From the NCBI GenBank assembly GCA_050999295.1, contig JBPCPI010000018.1, positions 1-30,563 of the forward strand: a stretch of DNA of 30,563 nt, read 5' to 3'. The position numbers and the translations under genes are program-made. Below are positions 7,966-15,777 of the stretch, piece after piece. Position 1 is the first letter of the stretch. The number at the start of each line of letters is the position of its first letter. The notes beneath the pieces are model-generated. The model searched no databases and had not been told where the DNA came from. It was given only the letters and a program-made list of their open reading frames with translations. The stretch comes from JACCQS01 sp050999295. GTDB lineage: Bacteria > Actinomycetota > Actinomycetes > Mycobacteriales > Geodermatophilaceae.

Positions 7966-8403
7966 TCAGGGAACGACAACGGTCCCGGTGGCTCTGGTGA
8001 TCACGATCGGCGGGTCCAGGACATCGGCTGCTGATGGCCCTCGCTCAGGGGCGGACCGACACACCACTCGCGCCTCGAACTCGATGGCTCGACTACGCCG
8101 ACCGATCCGGGTGAGGGTTGCGGTGGCCTCGACGATATCGCCTGCCTGCAGAGGGGCAAGCATCTGCACGGAGTCGTATCCGGCCAACAGGGACTCATCC
8201 CCGTCGGTTCGGATCGCGAGTTCGGTCGCCACGTCGCCGAACAGGCCCAGGGTATAGGCGCCATCGACGAGGTTGCCACCGTAGTGGGCATGCGAGTAGG
8301 GCACGTAGCGGCGATGGGTGACGGTCGACCCGGACAGTTCGCCAGCCGCCGGGCGGAGCTCGATAGTTGATCCTGGCTGGGGTAGATCGGCTTCAGCGGA
8401 CAC
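7966..8403 (-). CDS. kal: 3-aminobutyryl-CoA ammonia-lyase (hotdog fold)
   Basis: A 145-residue single hotdog-domain protein. Its central stretch AHYGGNLVDGAYTLGLFGD followed by VATELAIRTDGDE matches the signature I know from Kal, which eliminates ammonia from L-3-aminobutyryl-CoA to give crotonyl-CoA in the clostridial/fusobacterial lysine fermentation pathway. Position immediately after kamE strongly supports this over a generic MaoC/acyl-CoA hydratase or thioesterase. The start is a GTG at 8403 behind AAGGAG with a 7-nt spacer, overlapping the kamE stop by 11 bp. It is the last gene of the kdd-amidohydrolase-kamD-kamE-kal series. Its substrate is made by Kce, which is not found in this window. 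Confidence 0.85.
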   Translation of the reverse strand: MSAEADLPQPGSTIELRPAAGELSGSTVTHRRYVPYSHAHYGGNLVDGAYTLGLFGDVATELAIRTDGDESLLAGYDSVQMLAPLQAGDIVEATATLTRIGRRSRAIEFEARVVCRSAPERGPSAADVLDPPIVITRATGTVVVP

Positions 8404-9235
8404 GGACGGACTCCTTGTTGGCGAGGGTGTGAACGAGATAGGAAGCGACTTCTACGGGAGTCGTCCCGCGACCGAAGACCCGGTCGACACCGAGTTCATC
8501 GGCCATGAGTGGATCGAACCGCGGACCCCCGACGACGATCAACGGCCTCTCCTCGCCCATCGCTTCCCGGAAGGCCGCGGCGAGTTCGCGGGTGTTGCGC
8601 AGGTGCGCATCGCGCTGAGTAACGACCTGGGAGACCAGCACGGCATCGGCTCGGTCCTTACGGGCTTGGCTGACCAGTTCGGGGACGGTGACCTGGGCGC
8701 CGAGATTGGTCACCTTCATCTCCCGGTAGTACTCCAGGCCCTTCTCGCCCGCGAACCCCTTGACGTTGAGAATGGCGTCTATACCGACCGTGTGCGCGTC
8801 GGTCCCGATGCAGGCACCGAGCACGATCAGCTTGCGACGCAGCGTCTGCTTGATCGCCAGATTCGCCTCCTTGGCCGCCAACAGCGGGTACTCCCGCTCC
8901 CGTACTACGACCTTGTCGAGATCCACGAGATGGCCGGCCCGCCCGTACACGACGAAGAAGGTGTACGCCGACTCACCTGCGCCCAATCCCTTGGCATGCA
9001 CCACCATCGCCGGATCCAGACCCATCTTGGCGGCCAGCTGCAGCGCGGCACCCTCGGCTTTGGGGCCGGTCGACATGGGCAAGGTGAACGACACCTGGAC
9101 CATGCCGTCGCCGGTCGTGTCGCCATAGGGCCGGATGACGCTCGCCTGCTGCTCCCGATCCAGGCTCGTGGGGGGGTTGTGCGAAACCGCCAGGCGTTCC
9201 TGGCCCTGTCCGCGACCCGTGCCGGATGCGGTCAT
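8393..9235 (-). CDS. kamE: Beta-lysine 5,6-aminomutase, beta (cobalamin-binding) subunit
   Basis: A 280-residue subunit of the adenosylcobalamin- and PLP-dependent mutase that moves the terminal amino group of beta-lysine from C6 to C5. The cobalamin motif DAHTVGI provides the lower-ligand His148, and Lys159 in ILNVKG is exactly 11 residues later, the same spacing as His133 and the PLP-binding Lys144 of the clostridial beta subunit. The Rossmann B12 domain continues through DAVLVSQVVTQRD and IVVGGPRFD. The N-terminal dimerisation part (VQVSFTLP...) is present. ATG at 9235 overlaps the kamD stop by four bases (ATGA), so the two subunits are coupled. Both catalytic residues being intact argues for an active enzyme. 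Confidence 0.95.
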   Translation of the reverse strand: MTASGTGRGQGQERLAVSHNPPTSLDREQQASVIRPYGDTTGDGMVQVSFTLPMSTGPKAEGAALQLAAKMGLDPAMVVHAKGLGAGESAYTFFVVYGRAGHLVDLDKVVVREREYPLLAAKEANLAIKQTLRRKLIVLGACIGTDAHTVGIDAILNVKGFAGEKGLEYYREMKVTNLGAQVTVPELVSQARKDRADAVLVSQVVTQRDAHLRNTRELAAAFREAMGEERPLIVVGGPRFDPLMADELGVDRVFGRGTTPVEVASYLVHTLANKESVRVR

Positions 9236-10854
9236 GACGGGTCTCCTCTGCCCAGGTCGGCCTCCATCAGGCTCACGGCGGGGTTGACGTATCCATCAGC
9301 CTTGATGATCACGCCGTCGAGTCCCTTGCCGCGGTCGACCGGCCGTTTGGTGATGCCGAAGGTGCCATCGGCGATCGCGTTGAGCAGCCCGTCGTCGGTG
9401 ATTCGTTCGAACAGCTCCACCGCCTCGGCCAGGACATGGTTGGCGCGGTTCTCGATGAAACCGCCTCTGGGGGGATGGAAGTCCTCGGTCAGTCCGCCGG
9501 CCGCGTCCAGCACGTACCGCACGTTCTGCAGGGCAAGGTCACGGTCGGACAGGAACGGGGTGACCACCGCCTCGGTCATCATCCCGACCAGCAGGATTCC
9601 CTGTCCGGTGAGCGCACCGACCAGGTTGAAGAAGCCGTCCAGGAGGTAGCCGCGGAAGATGTCGCCGGTCATGTGCTTGGTCGGCGGCATCCACTTCAAC
9701 GGAGCCTCCGGGAAGAGATGTCTGGCCAGCAGCGCGTGGGCCAGTTCGAGTCGGAACGATTCCGGCAGGTCCGGATTGATCTCGAAGGCGTGGCCCAGCC
9801 CCAACTGCCAGTCCGCCAACCCTGCCTCGTGCGCGAATGCCTCGTTCAGCAGTTGGCTGACTGTGACCGTGTGCGCGTCGTCGACCGCGTCGGCGGTGGT
9901 CAGGTAGTTGTCCTCACCGGTGTTGATGATGATCCCGGCGCGGGCGTGGATCATCCGGCTGAAGCGTTGGTCGACGAAGGTGCGCTGGGGATTGATGTCA
10001 CGGAAGAGAATCCCGTACATCGAGTCGTTGAGCATCATGTCCAACCGCTCGAGGCCAGCCAGCGTGGCAATCTCTGGCATGCAGAGACCGGACGCGTAGT
10101 TCGTCAGCCGGACATAGCGCCCGACCTCCGCGCTGGTCTCGTCGAGCGCGGCGCGCATCAGCCGGAAGTTCTCCTGGGTCGCGTACGTGCCGGCGTACCC
10201 CTGTCGGGTGGCGCCCTCCGGCACGAAGTCGAGAAGCGATTGGCCGGTCGAGCGGATCACGGCGATGACGTCGGCACCGGCCCGGGCGGCGGCCTGGGCC
10301 TGCGGGATGTCTTCGTAGATGTCGCCGGTGGCCACGATCAGGTAGACCCAGGGCCGGCGCGGCGGGTCCCCGATCTTTCGGATCAGCCGATCCCGGGTCG
10401 CGCGGTTCCGGTCGATCCGTCGCAGGCCGGCCCTGGCTGCCCTGGTCGCGGCGTTGTGCGCCCGGGTCGCAGCGGCGCCGCTGGGCAGTTCGAACCGGGC
10501 GGTACCAGCCGGCACCGACTCGGCGAGGTCGAGCAGGCTGTCGTGACCATGGGTGCGCATCGCATGCCAGACCGGGAGTGCGACACCGTGTTCGAGCCCG
10601 ACCTGGTCCCGTACGGCGTCGACCACCCGGTTGACCCAGGGGATGTCACCGTCACCAGTGGTCGGGTCCGCACCGCCTAGGCCGGCCAGACGTAGGACCG
10701 CCCGCTCCACGGACACCGTTGTCCGTTCCTGGGCCAGCGAGATGACCGGAGCCGCGGCGCGGATCGCCAGGGCCCGGGCGCGTCGGACGAGGCGGCGGTC
10801 CAGGTGGATGATCTCTCGCCGGGCGGTAGCCGCAGCCGATCGGGCGGTCGTCAC
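9232..10854 (-). CDS. kamD: Beta-lysine 5,6-aminomutase, alpha subunit
   Basis: A 540-residue alpha subunit with the TIM-barrel that holds PLP and adenosylcobalamin in lysine 5,6-aminomutase (clostridial KamD is about 516 residues). Recognisable stretches include GDGDIPWVNRVVD, VATGDIYEDIPQAQAAARAG, GYAGTYATQENFRLMR, MLNDSMYGILFRDIN and WMPPTKHMTGDIFRGY. The start is a GTG at 10854 overlapping the amidohydrolase stop (GTGA); an upstream open extension of ~170 codons is antisense noise. With KamE it acts on L-beta-lysine made by KamA and yields L-erythro-3,5-diaminohexanoate for Kdd. No mutase-reactivating chaperone gene was seen nearby. The plus-strand frames opposite this gene are long but show no family features. 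Confidence 0.95.
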   Translation of the reverse strand: MTTARSAAATARREIIHLDRRLVRRARALAIRAAAPVISLAQERTTVSVERAVLRLAGLGGADPTTGDGDIPWVNRVVDAVRDQVGLEHGVALPVWHAMRTHGHDSLLDLAESVPAGTARFELPSGAAATRAHNAATRAARAGLRRIDRNRATRDRLIRKIGDPPRRPWVYLIVATGDIYEDIPQAQAAARAGADVIAVIRSTGQSLLDFVPEGATRQGYAGTYATQENFRLMRAALDETSAEVGRYVRLTNYASGLCMPEIATLAGLERLDMMLNDSMYGILFRDINPQRTFVDQRFSRMIHARAGIIINTGEDNYLTTADAVDDAHTVTVSQLLNEAFAHEAGLADWQLGLGHAFEINPDLPESFRLELAHALLARHLFPEAPLKWMPPTKHMTGDIFRGYLLDGFFNLVGALTGQGILLVGMMTEAVVTPFLSDRDLALQNVRYVLDAAGGLTEDFHPPRGGFIENRANHVLAEAVELFERITDDGLLNAIADGTFGITKRPVDRGKGLDGVIIKADGYVNPAVSLMEADLGRGDPS

Positions 10855-12377
10855 GAGTCCTCGGCTTCGTGGATGACGCGGCCGCCGGCAACTGTCAATG
10901 CACATCGAGGCGGCCCGGCACCGTCCACCAGACCCCCGACCAGGTCGGCGAGTGGTTCCTCGGTCGCCCAGACGGCGAGGTGCGCTGGGGCTCCCACCTC
11001 GATCCTTCCCACTGCCGGGTCGCGGTTCCGCGCTGCGCGCCAACCGCCGACCGTCGCCGCGACCATGGCCTGGCCGACCGACATCCGGCTGGCCGGGGTT
11101 CGATGCCCTACGGCCGAGGAGATGCCCGCCCATGGGTCGATGGCAGTGACTGGTGAGTCGCTTCCGAAAGCGATCGTCAACCCGGCGGCCGCGAGGTTCG
11201 CCAGCGGGTTGAGCGCCTCGGCCCGGGCTGACCCGAGTCGCGTCTCGTACATCCTCCCGAGGCCACCCCACGCCGCGTCGAAAGCGGGTTGCACGCTGGC
11301 CACGACGCCAAGCCTGGCAAAAGTGGATATAGCAGCGGCACTCGGCATCTCCAGGTGCTCGAGCCGGTGCCGGCATCCTCGTACGGCGAGATCTCCGAAT
11401 TCCGCCGCGACCACCTCGAACCCCCGGGCGATCTGGTCGATCGCGGCGTCTCCGATGCAGTGGAAGCCGGCCTGGATGCGGGCGCGGGTGGCCTGCCTCA
11501 GGTGATCGGCGATCTGCTCGTCGGTGAAGTACCGGGCTCCGCTGGTGTGTTCCGCGTCCTGATAGGGCTCGTGCAGTGCCGCGGTGTGCGAGCCGAAAGC
11601 GCCGTCGCAGAACAGGTCCCCGGCAGCTCCGGCCAGGCCCAGTTCGGCAACGATCTCGGTCTCGCCCAGCTCCCCCCAGTAGCCGAGCACCTCCGGACCG
11701 GGTTCGCTACGGGCGAGGTGCAGCAGTGCTTCCAGGTCGTGCCGCCCGGAGATGTCCGGTCCGGCCATCTCATGGATCGCCGCGATGCCGAGTTCGCCGG
11801 CACGGGATCGGGTCGCGCGCTGCGCGATGACTCGCTGCTCGGGTGTGATGGCGGATTGGGCCGCGCGGCGCAGGACGTGATGGGCTTCCATGCGCAGATG
11901 TCCGTTGCGGTCGAAGCCGGTGCAGTCTTGGGCTTGCGGACAGCGGTCGAGCAGTGCGGTCGAGACCACGGCGGAGTGCACGTCCACCCGGGCGAGGTAG
12001 GCCGGAGCGCCCTGACTCGCGGCATCAAGTTCTGCCAGTGTGGGTGGCCGGCGTTCGGGCCAGGTGGTCTCGTCCCAGCCGGTGCCGAAGATCAGCTCAC
12101 CCGGATGGGCGTCAGCGTGGGCTGCGATCCGCTCAAGTGCATTCGGAAGTGACCTCGTCCCGTGCAGGTCCAACCCAGACAGGGACAGGCCGGTCGCGGT
12201 GGCGTGGACATGGGCATCGACGAAGGCCGGCAGCAGGAGGAATCCGGACATGTCCAGAGTGCGCTCGGCCGTCGGAGCCTGACTTCTCGGGCCGATCCAG
12301 GTGATCTTCGAACCGTCCATGAGCACGCCCTGGTCCGGCCGCGCACGCATCGTGACTCCGGAGAGGAGGCTCCTCAC
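10851..12377 (-). CDS. YtcJ-like metal-dependent amidohydrolase embedded in the kam operon
   Basis: A 508-residue amidohydrolase-superfamily protein of the YtcJ-like (amidohydrolase family 3) group. The metal-binding HxH is in FVDAHVHAT (His56, His58); further conserved pieces are DGAFGSHTAALHEPY, GFHCIGDAAID, HRLEHLE and FGSDSPV with the late metal-ligand Asp. Enzymes of this group hydrolyse C-N bonds in amides, imines or cyclic amides, but YtcJ itself has no firm substrate. The GTG start overlaps the kdd stop (GTGA), and its own stop overlaps the kamD start (GTGA), so it is translated as part of the lysine operon between two pathway enzymes. It is not part of the clostridial lysine pathway. 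A role on a cyclised or acylated diamino intermediate is inference. Confidence 0.88.
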   Translation of the reverse strand: MRSLLSGVTMRARPDQGVLMDGSKITWIGPRSQAPTAERTLDMSGFLLLPAFVDAHVHATATGLSLSGLDLHGTRSLPNALERIAAHADAHPGELIFGTGWDETTWPERRPPTLAELDAASQGAPAYLARVDVHSAVVSTALLDRCPQAQDCTGFDRNGHLRMEAHHVLRRAAQSAITPEQRVIAQRATRSRAGELGIAAIHEMAGPDISGRHDLEALLHLARSEPGPEVLGYWGELGETEIVAELGLAGAAGDLFCDGAFGSHTAALHEPYQDAEHTSGARYFTDEQIADHLRQATRARIQAGFHCIGDAAIDQIARGFEVVAAEFGDLAVRGCRHRLEHLEMPSAAAISTFARLGVVASVQPAFDAAWGGLGRMYETRLGSARAEALNPLANLAAAGLTIAFGSDSPVTAIDPWAGISSAVGHRTPASRMSVGQAMVAATVGGWRAARNRDPAVGRIEVGAPAHLAVWATEEPLADLVGGLVDGAGPPRCALTVAGGRVIHEAEDS

Positions 12378-13399
12378 GCGTGTCCGCGGGCGGTGAACAA
12401 CTGCGCGACACCCGGGCTTGATCGGTAGAGATCCAGAGCCAGGTCGGCGTGTCCGGGCGTGTAGCCGTTGCCAACGAGCATCCTGACATCGGCAGCCAAT
12501 CCCTCCGCCCCTAGTGCGGCGCCGGCGAACGAGGTGGCCATGGAGAAAAAGATCACGGTCCCGCCCGCGGCCGTGGCCAGGATCGCGCCGTGCTCGCAGC
12601 CCGAAACGTCGACACAGACCACACTCACCTGCACAGGTTCTCCCACGGCGGCGCTGACCGCGAGCGGATCCCGGGCATCAGCCACGACGACCTCATCGGC
12701 CAGCCCCGCCGCGCGCAGCGACCCTGCTTCGCTGTCGGTGCGCACCAGGCCGATCAGCCGGGTGGCTCCGGCCCGGCGAGCAGCCGCGAGCGACAGCGAT
12801 CCGGACTTGCCGGCCGCACCCAGTACGCAGACCGATCGTGCATCGGTAGCCCGAACGACCCGATCCACCAGTGCTGGGGCGCCACAGACATCGAAGACCG
12901 AAAGCGCGATCGCTTCCGGCAGATCCGCGGGCAGGACGGCGGCGATGGAGCGGCCGAACAGGATCGCCCTTCCCTCGCATGGCACCTGCTCCCCGGTGCC
13001 ATCCCAGTTCTGCAGGGCATCGTCGATTCGCAGCGGGGTCAGAGTGAGCGAGACCAGAGTCACCACCGACTGGCCACGTACGAGCCCGAGAACGGAGTCG
13101 GGTCCGACCTCCTCGACCGTGCCCAGCAACATCCCGCCGGATCCGGTGACCGGGTTGTGCATCTTGCCGCGACTTCGAATGATCCCCAGAACGGCCTCGC
13201 GGATCGCCCTCCCGTTCCCGGCATGCTCATCAGCGAGTTGGCGATAGGAGGCGGCGTCGAGATTCAGCCGACGAACCCGGATGGCGACCTCATCGGACCG
13301 AAGCGCAGAGTCGGGGTCCAGCCGCCAGGCCGCCTGCGGGAGCACACCGGCCGGTTCGACGACACGGTCCAGCCCGAGACCGACGACGGCAGACCGCAA
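12374..13399 (-). CDS. kdd: L-erythro-3,5-diaminohexanoate dehydrogenase
   Basis: A 341-residue NAD(P)+-dependent dehydrogenase that oxidatively deaminates 3,5-diaminohexanoate to 5-amino-3-oxohexanoate. The diagnostic stretch SRGKMHNPVTGSGGMLLG is intact, the N-terminal DRVVEPAGVLPQAAW fits Kdd, and a Rossmann nucleotide site is seen in VCVLGAAGKSGSLSL. Its length is the family's. No ATG or GTG fits; a TTG at 13399 is chosen because AAGGAGG (13413-13407) lies exactly 7 nt upstream and the frame further upstream is antisense noise. It is the first gene of the minus-strand kam operon, with its stop overlapping the amidohydrolase GTG. Its 5' end faces kamA across 129 bp. Confidence 0.92.
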   Translation of the reverse strand: MRSAVVGLGLDRVVEPAGVLPQAAWRLDPDSALRSDEVAIRVRRLNLDAASYRQLADEHAGNGRAIREAVLGIIRSRGKMHNPVTGSGGMLLGTVEEVGPDSVLGLVRGQSVVTLVSLTLTPLRIDDALQNWDGTGEQVPCEGRAILFGRSIAAVLPADLPEAIALSVFDVCGAPALVDRVVRATDARSVCVLGAAGKSGSLSLAAARRAGATRLIGLVRTDSEAGSLRAAGLADEVVVADARDPLAVSAAVGEPVQVSVVCVDVSGCEHGAILATAAGGTVIFFSMATSFAGAALGAEGLAADVRMLVGNGYTPGHADLALDLYRSSPGVAQLFTARGHA

Positions 13400-13528
13400 A
13401 GCCGGACCTCCTTCGGAAATTCGCCTGGGTCGGCGAAGAAACCACGCCAGGAGCACCATGGAACCGGACGATATCCCGTATAGTACCGGTATTCGCCCTC
13501 GCCCGAGACCCTGCCCGGAGGCCGCCCC
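13400..13528. promoter_or_regulatory. Divergent kdd/kamA promoter region
   Basis: This 129-bp gap must hold the promoters for both arms of the lysine locus. A TATAGT (13479-13484) could serve as a plus-strand -10 for kamA, and the overlapping minus-strand TACTAT (13485-13480) as a -10 for kdd. An 8-bp palindrome TACCGGTA follows at 13484-13491. Shared or overlapping -10 elements would let one regulator act on both directions. No clear -35 was found for either. Ribosome binding sites flank it: AAGGAGG for kdd and GGAGG (13517-13521) for kamA. Confidence 0.45.
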
Positions 13529-14974
13529 TTGAGTACCGGACAGTCCGGACAGCCCTATGGCTACGCGCGGCGCGAGCTGATCGAGCCGGACTGGCGGCGG
13601 TTGCCCGGATTCATGGACGTGACAGCGCAGCAATGGGGCGACGCGCAGTGGCAGCGGGTCAACTGTGTGAAGAACGTCCGGCAACTGCGGGGGGTTTACG
13701 GGGGTCTGCTCGGCGACAGTTTCTACGCCGATATCGAAGCCGACCAGCTGCAGCGGGCGACGATGTCGATCCTGCTGCCTCCGCAGATGCTCAACACGAT
13801 GGTGCCGCACGACCGGCCGACCACGGCGGCGATGCTGGCCGACCCGGTCCGGCGCTACATGCTCCCGGTCTTCTCCGACCGGGCCACCGACTGGCCCTCG
13901 CATCCCTACGCGACGCGGGACTCTCTGCACGAGCACGAGATGTGGACCGCCGAGGGTCTGACCCACCGTTATCCGACGAAGGTGCTAGCCGAGCTGCTGC
14001 CCACCTGCCCGCAGTACTGCGGGCACTGCACCCGGATGGACCTGGTCGGCAACTCCACCCCGCAGGTCAGCAAGCTCAAGTTCGAGCTCAAGCCGGTCGA
14101 CCGGCAGGCCGCGATGCTGGACTACCTACGCCGCAACCCAGGAGTTAGAGACGTGGTGGTCTCCGGTGGCGACGTGGCCAACATGCCGTTCAAGAACCTG
14201 GAAGTCTTTATCGACGGTCTGCTGGAGTTGGAGTCCATCCGGGACATCCGCCTGGCGACCAAGGCGTTGATGGGCATGCCGCAGCACTGGCTCAAGCCCG
14301 ACGTGGTGGCGGGCATGGCTCGTTTGGCCGTGACCGCCCAGCAGCGCGGCGTCAGTCTGGCCATCCACACCCATGTCAACGCCGCCCAGCAGGTCACGCC
14401 CCTGGTCGCTCAGGCTGCCAAGACCATGCTGGAGATCGGCGTACGTGACGTACGGAATCAGGGTGTGCTCCTCAACGGGGTCAACACGACCTCGGAGGCG
14501 TTGCTCGACCTGTGTTTCGCCCTGGCCGACGAGGCCAGCATCCTGCCGTACTACTTCTACATGTGCGACATGATCCCCAACGCCGAGCACTGGCGGATCT
14601 CGGTAGCCCAGGCCCAGGATCTGCAGCACTCGATCATGGGCTACCTGCCCGGCTTCGCGACGCCGCGGATCGTGTGCGACGTGCCCTACGTGGGAAAGCG
14701 TTGGGTGCACCAGCTGGCCCAGTACGACCGTGAGCGCGGCATCAGTTACTGGACCAAGAACTACCGAGCCGGCCTCGAGGCCCGGCAGGCGACGGACACA
14801 TCCGCTGAGTCCCTTGACCGGCGATATGAGTACTACGACCCGATCCAGTCACTTCCGATCTCCGGTCAGCAGTGGTGGCGCACGCACGCCGCGACCGACC
14901 ATGCCAGGTCAATGCAGCACGGGCACGACCGTGCGGCTGCCCCGGCCGCCGCGGCGAAGGCCCTGGTCAGCTAG
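13529..14974 (+). CDS. kamA: Lysine 2,3-aminomutase family radical SAM enzyme (KamA-like)
   Basis: A 481-residue radical SAM protein predicted to convert L-lysine to L-beta-lysine using a 4Fe-4S cluster, SAM and PLP. The cluster motif is CPQYCGHC (C160, C164, C167), followed by R169, which aligns with the carboxylate-binding Arg134 of the clostridial enzyme. D347 (YMCDMIP) and D384 (VCDVP) align with Asp293 and Asp330, which hold the lysine epsilon-amino group, so lysine rather than glutamate is the likely substrate. The usual PGGGGK PLP loop is replaced by PYVGK (K390), one residue shorter. The N- and C-termini are longer than in clostridial LAM (416 residues). Start: TTG at 13529, 7 nt after GGAGG. 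It is divergent from kdd-kamDE-kal. Confidence 0.88.
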   Translation: MSTGQSGQPYGYARRELIEPDWRRLPGFMDVTAQQWGDAQWQRVNCVKNVRQLRGVYGGLLGDSFYADIEADQLQRATMSILLPPQMLNTMVPHDRPTTAAMLADPVRRYMLPVFSDRATDWPSHPYATRDSLHEHEMWTAEGLTHRYPTKVLAELLPTCPQYCGHCTRMDLVGNSTPQVSKLKFELKPVDRQAAMLDYLRRNPGVRDVVVSGGDVANMPFKNLEVFIDGLLELESIRDIRLATKALMGMPQHWLKPDVVAGMARLAVTAQQRGVSLAIHTHVNAAQQVTPLVAQAAKTMLEIGVRDVRNQGVLLNGVNTTSEALLDLCFALADEASILPYYFYMCDMIPNAEHWRISVAQAQDLQHSIMGYLPGFATPRIVCDVPYVGKRWVHQLAQYDRERGISYWTKNYRAGLEARQATDTSAESLDRRYEYYDPIQSLPISGQQWWRTHAATDHARSMQHGHDRAAAPAAAAKALVS

Positions 14975-14980
14975 TCGGCC

Positions 14981-14993
14981 ACCGGTGTCCGGT
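14981..14993. terminator. Small hairpin between convergent kamA and plsC-like genes
   Basis: ACCGG-TGT-CCGGT forms a perfect 5-bp stem with a 3-nt loop in the 18-bp gap between the two convergent stop codons. There is no T-run, so intrinsic termination is only possible, not shown. Confidence 0.2.
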
Positions 14994-15775
14994 CAACCGG
15001 CGGCCCGCCCTGCGGCTTTGCGGGCGGCTTTGGCACGGCGGGCGGCCAGCACATTGTTCTCCAGTTGCGCGGCCTCCTCCATGGTCGGAGCGGTGCCGCC
15101 GAGGCCACGCGGTAGCCACCACCGGTCGTCGGGGCCGGACGGCTGCTGCGGGTAGTCGCGCTGGACCTCTTCCAGCAGCTCGGTCATGCGCGCGTGCAGA
15201 TCAAGCATGACCCGCCCGGCTCTTGCGCCTTCGGCGGGAATCAGCGGTTTCCCGACCAGCACGTTGATCGCTTTGCCGCGCCGCAGGCTGTAGCGCTTGT
15301 CGACGGTGAAGATCCGTTGTCCGCCCCAGACGACCATCGGGACGATCGGGACGCCAGCTTCCAGGGCGAGCCGGGAGACACCGGTCTTGAACTTCTTCAG
15401 TTCCCACGATCGACTGATGGTCGCCTCCGGAAAGATGCCCACCAGCTCGCCGTCCGTTAGCGCCGTGACGGCGTCGGCGAACGCGGCGGCTCCGGCCTCT
15501 CGGTCCACCGGAATGTGCTGCATGCCGCGCATCCAGGGTCCGCTGATCCGGCTGGTGAACACCGACTTCTTGGCCATGAACCGCACCAGCCGACCACGGT
15601 GGTAGGCCGCCAGACCGACGAAGATGAAATCCAGGTAGCTAACGTGGTTCGACGCGATCACCGCGCCGCCCGTAGCCGGAAGGTTCTCGACACCCCGTAC
15701 GTCGAAGCGCAGGCCCAGCACCCGGAACAGGCCCAGCATGAACCGATTGACGACCCGGTAAGGCAGGTCGCGCAT
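14993..15775 (-). CDS. plsC: 1-acyl-sn-glycerol-3-phosphate acyltransferase family protein
   Basis: A 260-residue PlsC-domain acyltransferase, which adds the second acyl chain to lysophosphatidate or acylates a related acceptor at the membrane. The catalytic NHVSYLDF (NHxxxxD) is at residues ~43-50, FMAKKSVF and the PEAT variant of the EGT motif (GIFPEATIS) follow, and VPIVPMVVWG is block IV. Start: ATG at 15775 sits 5 nt behind GGAGG; a longer GTG start at 15799 would overlap the upstream gene and is less likely. The C-terminus is Ala/Lys/Arg-rich (RRAKAARKAAGRAAG), a basic tail common in actinobacterial homologues. It follows the YbdK-type gene by 2 bp. The acceptor cannot be told from sequence. 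Confidence 0.88.
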   Translation of the reverse strand: MRDLPYRVVNRFMLGLFRVLGLRFDVRGVENLPATGGAVIASNHVSYLDFIFVGLAAYHRGRLVRFMAKKSVFTSRISGPWMRGMQHIPVDREAGAAAFADAVTALTDGELVGIFPEATISRSWELKKFKTGVSRLALEAGVPIVPMVVWGGQRIFTVDKRYSLRRGKAINVLVGKPLIPAEGARAGRVMLDLHARMTELLEEVQRDYPQQPSGPDDRWWLPRGLGGTAPTMEEAAQLENNVLAARRAKAARKAAGRAAG

Positions 15776-15777
15776 AG

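Noticed and set aside
7350..8000. Plus-strand 216-codon frame between lnt and kal
   Set aside because: No family features or ribosome binding site, and it overlaps the lnt N-terminus.
8318..9649. Long plus-strand open frame (443 codons) opposite kamE and kamD
   Set aside because: Composition is typical of antisense frames in high-GC DNA, no family motifs are seen, and it lies over two strongly supported minus-strand genes.
9436..10680. Plus-strand frame of 414 codons opposite kamD
   Set aside because: Mirror of the kamD codon pattern with no recognisable domain or ribosome binding site.
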